NCBI GenBank assembly: GCA_018609825.1 | Contig: JAHEOA010000160.1 | Span: forward strand, 1-16,526 | DNA from: Candidatus Bipolaricaulota bacterium | Lineage (GTDB): Bacteria; Bipolaricaulota; Bipolaricaulia; RBG-16-55-9 | Direction: 5' to 3' | DNA length: 16,526 nucleotides | In this document: piece by piece, positions 15,582-16,526 of the stretch | Position numbering within the stretch: position 1 is the first letter of the stretch | Layout of the letters: each line of letters begins with the position of its first letter | The notes under the pieces: generated by a model | Database searches by the model: none | What the model saw: only the letters and a program-made list of their open reading frames with translations | What the model was told of the DNA's origin: nothing | Made by a program: the position numbers and the translations under genes

Positions 15582-15618
15582 ACGAAGGGGATGGGTCGAC
15601 TCGACCCATCCCCTTCGT
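15582..15618. terminator. Perfect 37-base palindrome between the two surface-protein genes
   Basis: Two 18-base arms, 15582-15599 and 15601-15618, are exact reverse complements around a single C at 15600. In RNA the inner GGGTCGACTCGACCC must open into a loop, leaving a GC-rich stem of about 15-16 pairs. It starts 16 bases after the 5'-nucleotidase stop codon. No T run follows on either strand, so it would be a non-classical terminator, an RNA-processing or stabilising hairpin, or a protein-binding palindrome. Confidence 0.65.
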
Positions 15619-15634
15619 GGACACGTTGGTCGGT

Positions 15635-16526
15635 TTACTCGCGCAGGACGCGGAGCTGGTAGACGCCCTCGCTCTGCTCCACGACGCCGGTGAGCGACGC
15701 ATCGCCGGCGTCCGCGTTGCTCAGGTCGACGAGCTCGCCGCCCGGGTCGGCGATGCCCTGAACCCGGACGAAGTTGCCCTCGTAGAACTCGAGGTTCTCC
15801 TGAATGTTGGGCAGGCGGACCGACGCGGGATTCTGCGGCTGGACGTTGAACTCGGCGTCGCGATCGCCGCCCAGTGACGTGACGACCTCGGCCGAGGCCC
15901 GCTGCAACTCGTACTGGTTGCCGGCCTCGGTGAACGTGCCGGTGACCTCAACGAGGCTGCCCGTGCTGAGGTTCTCGGGCACCTCGCCGTCGACGCGCAC
16001 GCGCATGCCGTAGGCCGAGTCCTGCAGGTAGAACGTCCGCTCATTCAGACCGGCCTGCCCCGGCCCGACGGTGACGAGCCCGCGGATCGTGGTCTCGCTG
16101 CCCAGGTTCGCCTCGGTCGCCTCCAGGCGCAGCCAGCCGATCTTGCCGAGCACGCGGCCATCGAGCGTCGGATCGATCGTCTCGTCCTGTTTGATGCACT
16201 CGGACGATGCCGACGCCTGCGGGAACGTCGTGTCCAGCGTGTTCTGGGCGTTGGTGAACTCGTCGTAGCCTTCGCCGCCGGCGACGAGGAAGTTGACCGT
16301 GGCGACCTTGTAGGTCTCGTCGATCTGCAGCGGCTCGCCGTCGATCGTGACCGAGTCCTCGATGACGCGCTCGCCGGGCGGCTGGCTGAGGTCGTAGGCG
16401 TACTGCAACTGCTCCGAGACCTGCAGATAGCGGCCGGACGTCGCCGCATAGCGACTGACGCTGTTCTCCAGCGCCATCATGACCTGTTCACCCGTGATGT
16501 CAATCAGCACGATCGTGTTGCCGAAC
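15635..16526 (-). CDS. Secreted 5'-nucleotidase C-terminal part with OB-like tail, 5' end cut by window edge
   Basis: The frame runs off the right edge and starts FGNTIVLIDITGEQVMMALENS, the opening of the 5'-nucleotidase C-terminal domain that binds the nucleotide base. Also visible are SGRYLQVSEQLQYAYD and the YKVATVNFLVAGGEGYDEF block. The metallophosphatase domain that would precede it lies outside the window. After about residue 120 of the visible part, a second region includes TIRGLVTVGP, TFYLQDSAYGMRVRVDGEV and GSLVEVTGTFTEAGNQYELQ. This resembles the OB-fold domains attached to extracellular nucleases and some large nucleotidases. The protein probably acts outside the cytoplasm, releasing phosphate and nucleosides from nucleotides; that is family knowledge, since no catalytic residues are in view. 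No C-terminal LPxTG or second membrane anchor is present. Confidence 0.85.
   Translation of the reverse strand, partial: FGNTIVLIDITGEQVMMALENSVSRYAATSGRYLQVSEQLQYAYDLSQPPGERVIEDSVTIDGEPLQIDETYKVATVNFLVAGGEGYDEFTNAQNTLDTTFPQASASSECIKQDETIDPTLDGRVLGKIGWLRLEATEANLGSETTIRGLVTVGPGQAGLNERTFYLQDSAYGMRVRVDGEVPENLSTGSLVEVTGTFTEAGNQYELQRASAEVVTSLGGDRDAEFNVQPQNPASVRLPNIQENLEFYEGNFVRVQGIADPGGELVDLSNADAGDASLTGVVEQSEGVYQLRVLRE

Overview
This is a gene-dense window from a GC-rich bacterium (GC looks well above 60% by eye; not computed). It has short intergenic gaps, many Shine-Dalgarno (SD) led starts and several stop/start overlaps. The lineage cannot be fixed from the sequence alone. The HxlR regulator with an SCP2-like tail and the style of the ornithine carbamoyltransferase and histidine-degradation proteins would suit Chloroflexota, Deinococcota, Gemmatimonadota or a related phylum. 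One secreted protein ending in an aromatic residue hints weakly at an outer membrane. No tRNA, rRNA, CRISPR array, insertion sequence or phage gene was seen. The content is ordinary chromosome, not a mobile island. Layout: (A) 1-7604 is a histidine-degradation region. hutU (5' end cut by the window edge) and hutI run on the plus strand. They converge, with a 19-base overlap, on a five-gene minus-strand run read in the order argF, nif3-like, THEP1-type NTPase, ftcD (glutamate formiminotransferase fused to formiminotetrahydrofolate cyclodeaminase) and hutG. HutU and HutI turn urocanate into N-formimino-L-glutamate (FIGLU). The region then encodes two alternative FIGLU-consuming enzymes, HutG (giving formamide) and FTCD (giving folate-bound one-carbon units plus ammonia). 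Histidine ammonia-lyase is not in the window and may lie to the left. (B) 7737-11811 is a plus-strand run: a small two-helix membrane protein, a branched-chain aminotransferase with a good sigma70-like promoter, a secreted protein with a proline-rich loop, gltX and rsmD. (C) 11721-12916 holds an HxlR-family regulator and a divergent four-helix membrane protein. A near-perfect operator palindrome lies exactly in their overlapping divergent promoters. (D) 12948-13968 is a minus-strand operon of three small genes: a 2TM-domain protein, a DUF1801-like protein and a VOC/glyoxalase-like protein. All three are broken by frameshifts, four in about 1 kb. Each frame is restored by adding one base to a short homopolymer, so the region is either a local sequence-quality problem or an operon that is decaying. 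(E) 14036-16526 holds two minus-strand surface genes: a membrane-anchored coiled-coil protein carrying seven VCBS/FG-GAP calcium repeats, and the C-terminal part of a secreted 5'-nucleotidase with an OB-like tail, cut by the right edge. A perfect 37-base palindrome lies between them. I do not see a clearly new biological system. The most unusual points are the two FIGLU exits in one cluster with argF, nif3 and THEP1, the tight HxlR operator/promoter architecture, the GPPY motif in RsmD, and the cluster of homopolymer frameshifts.
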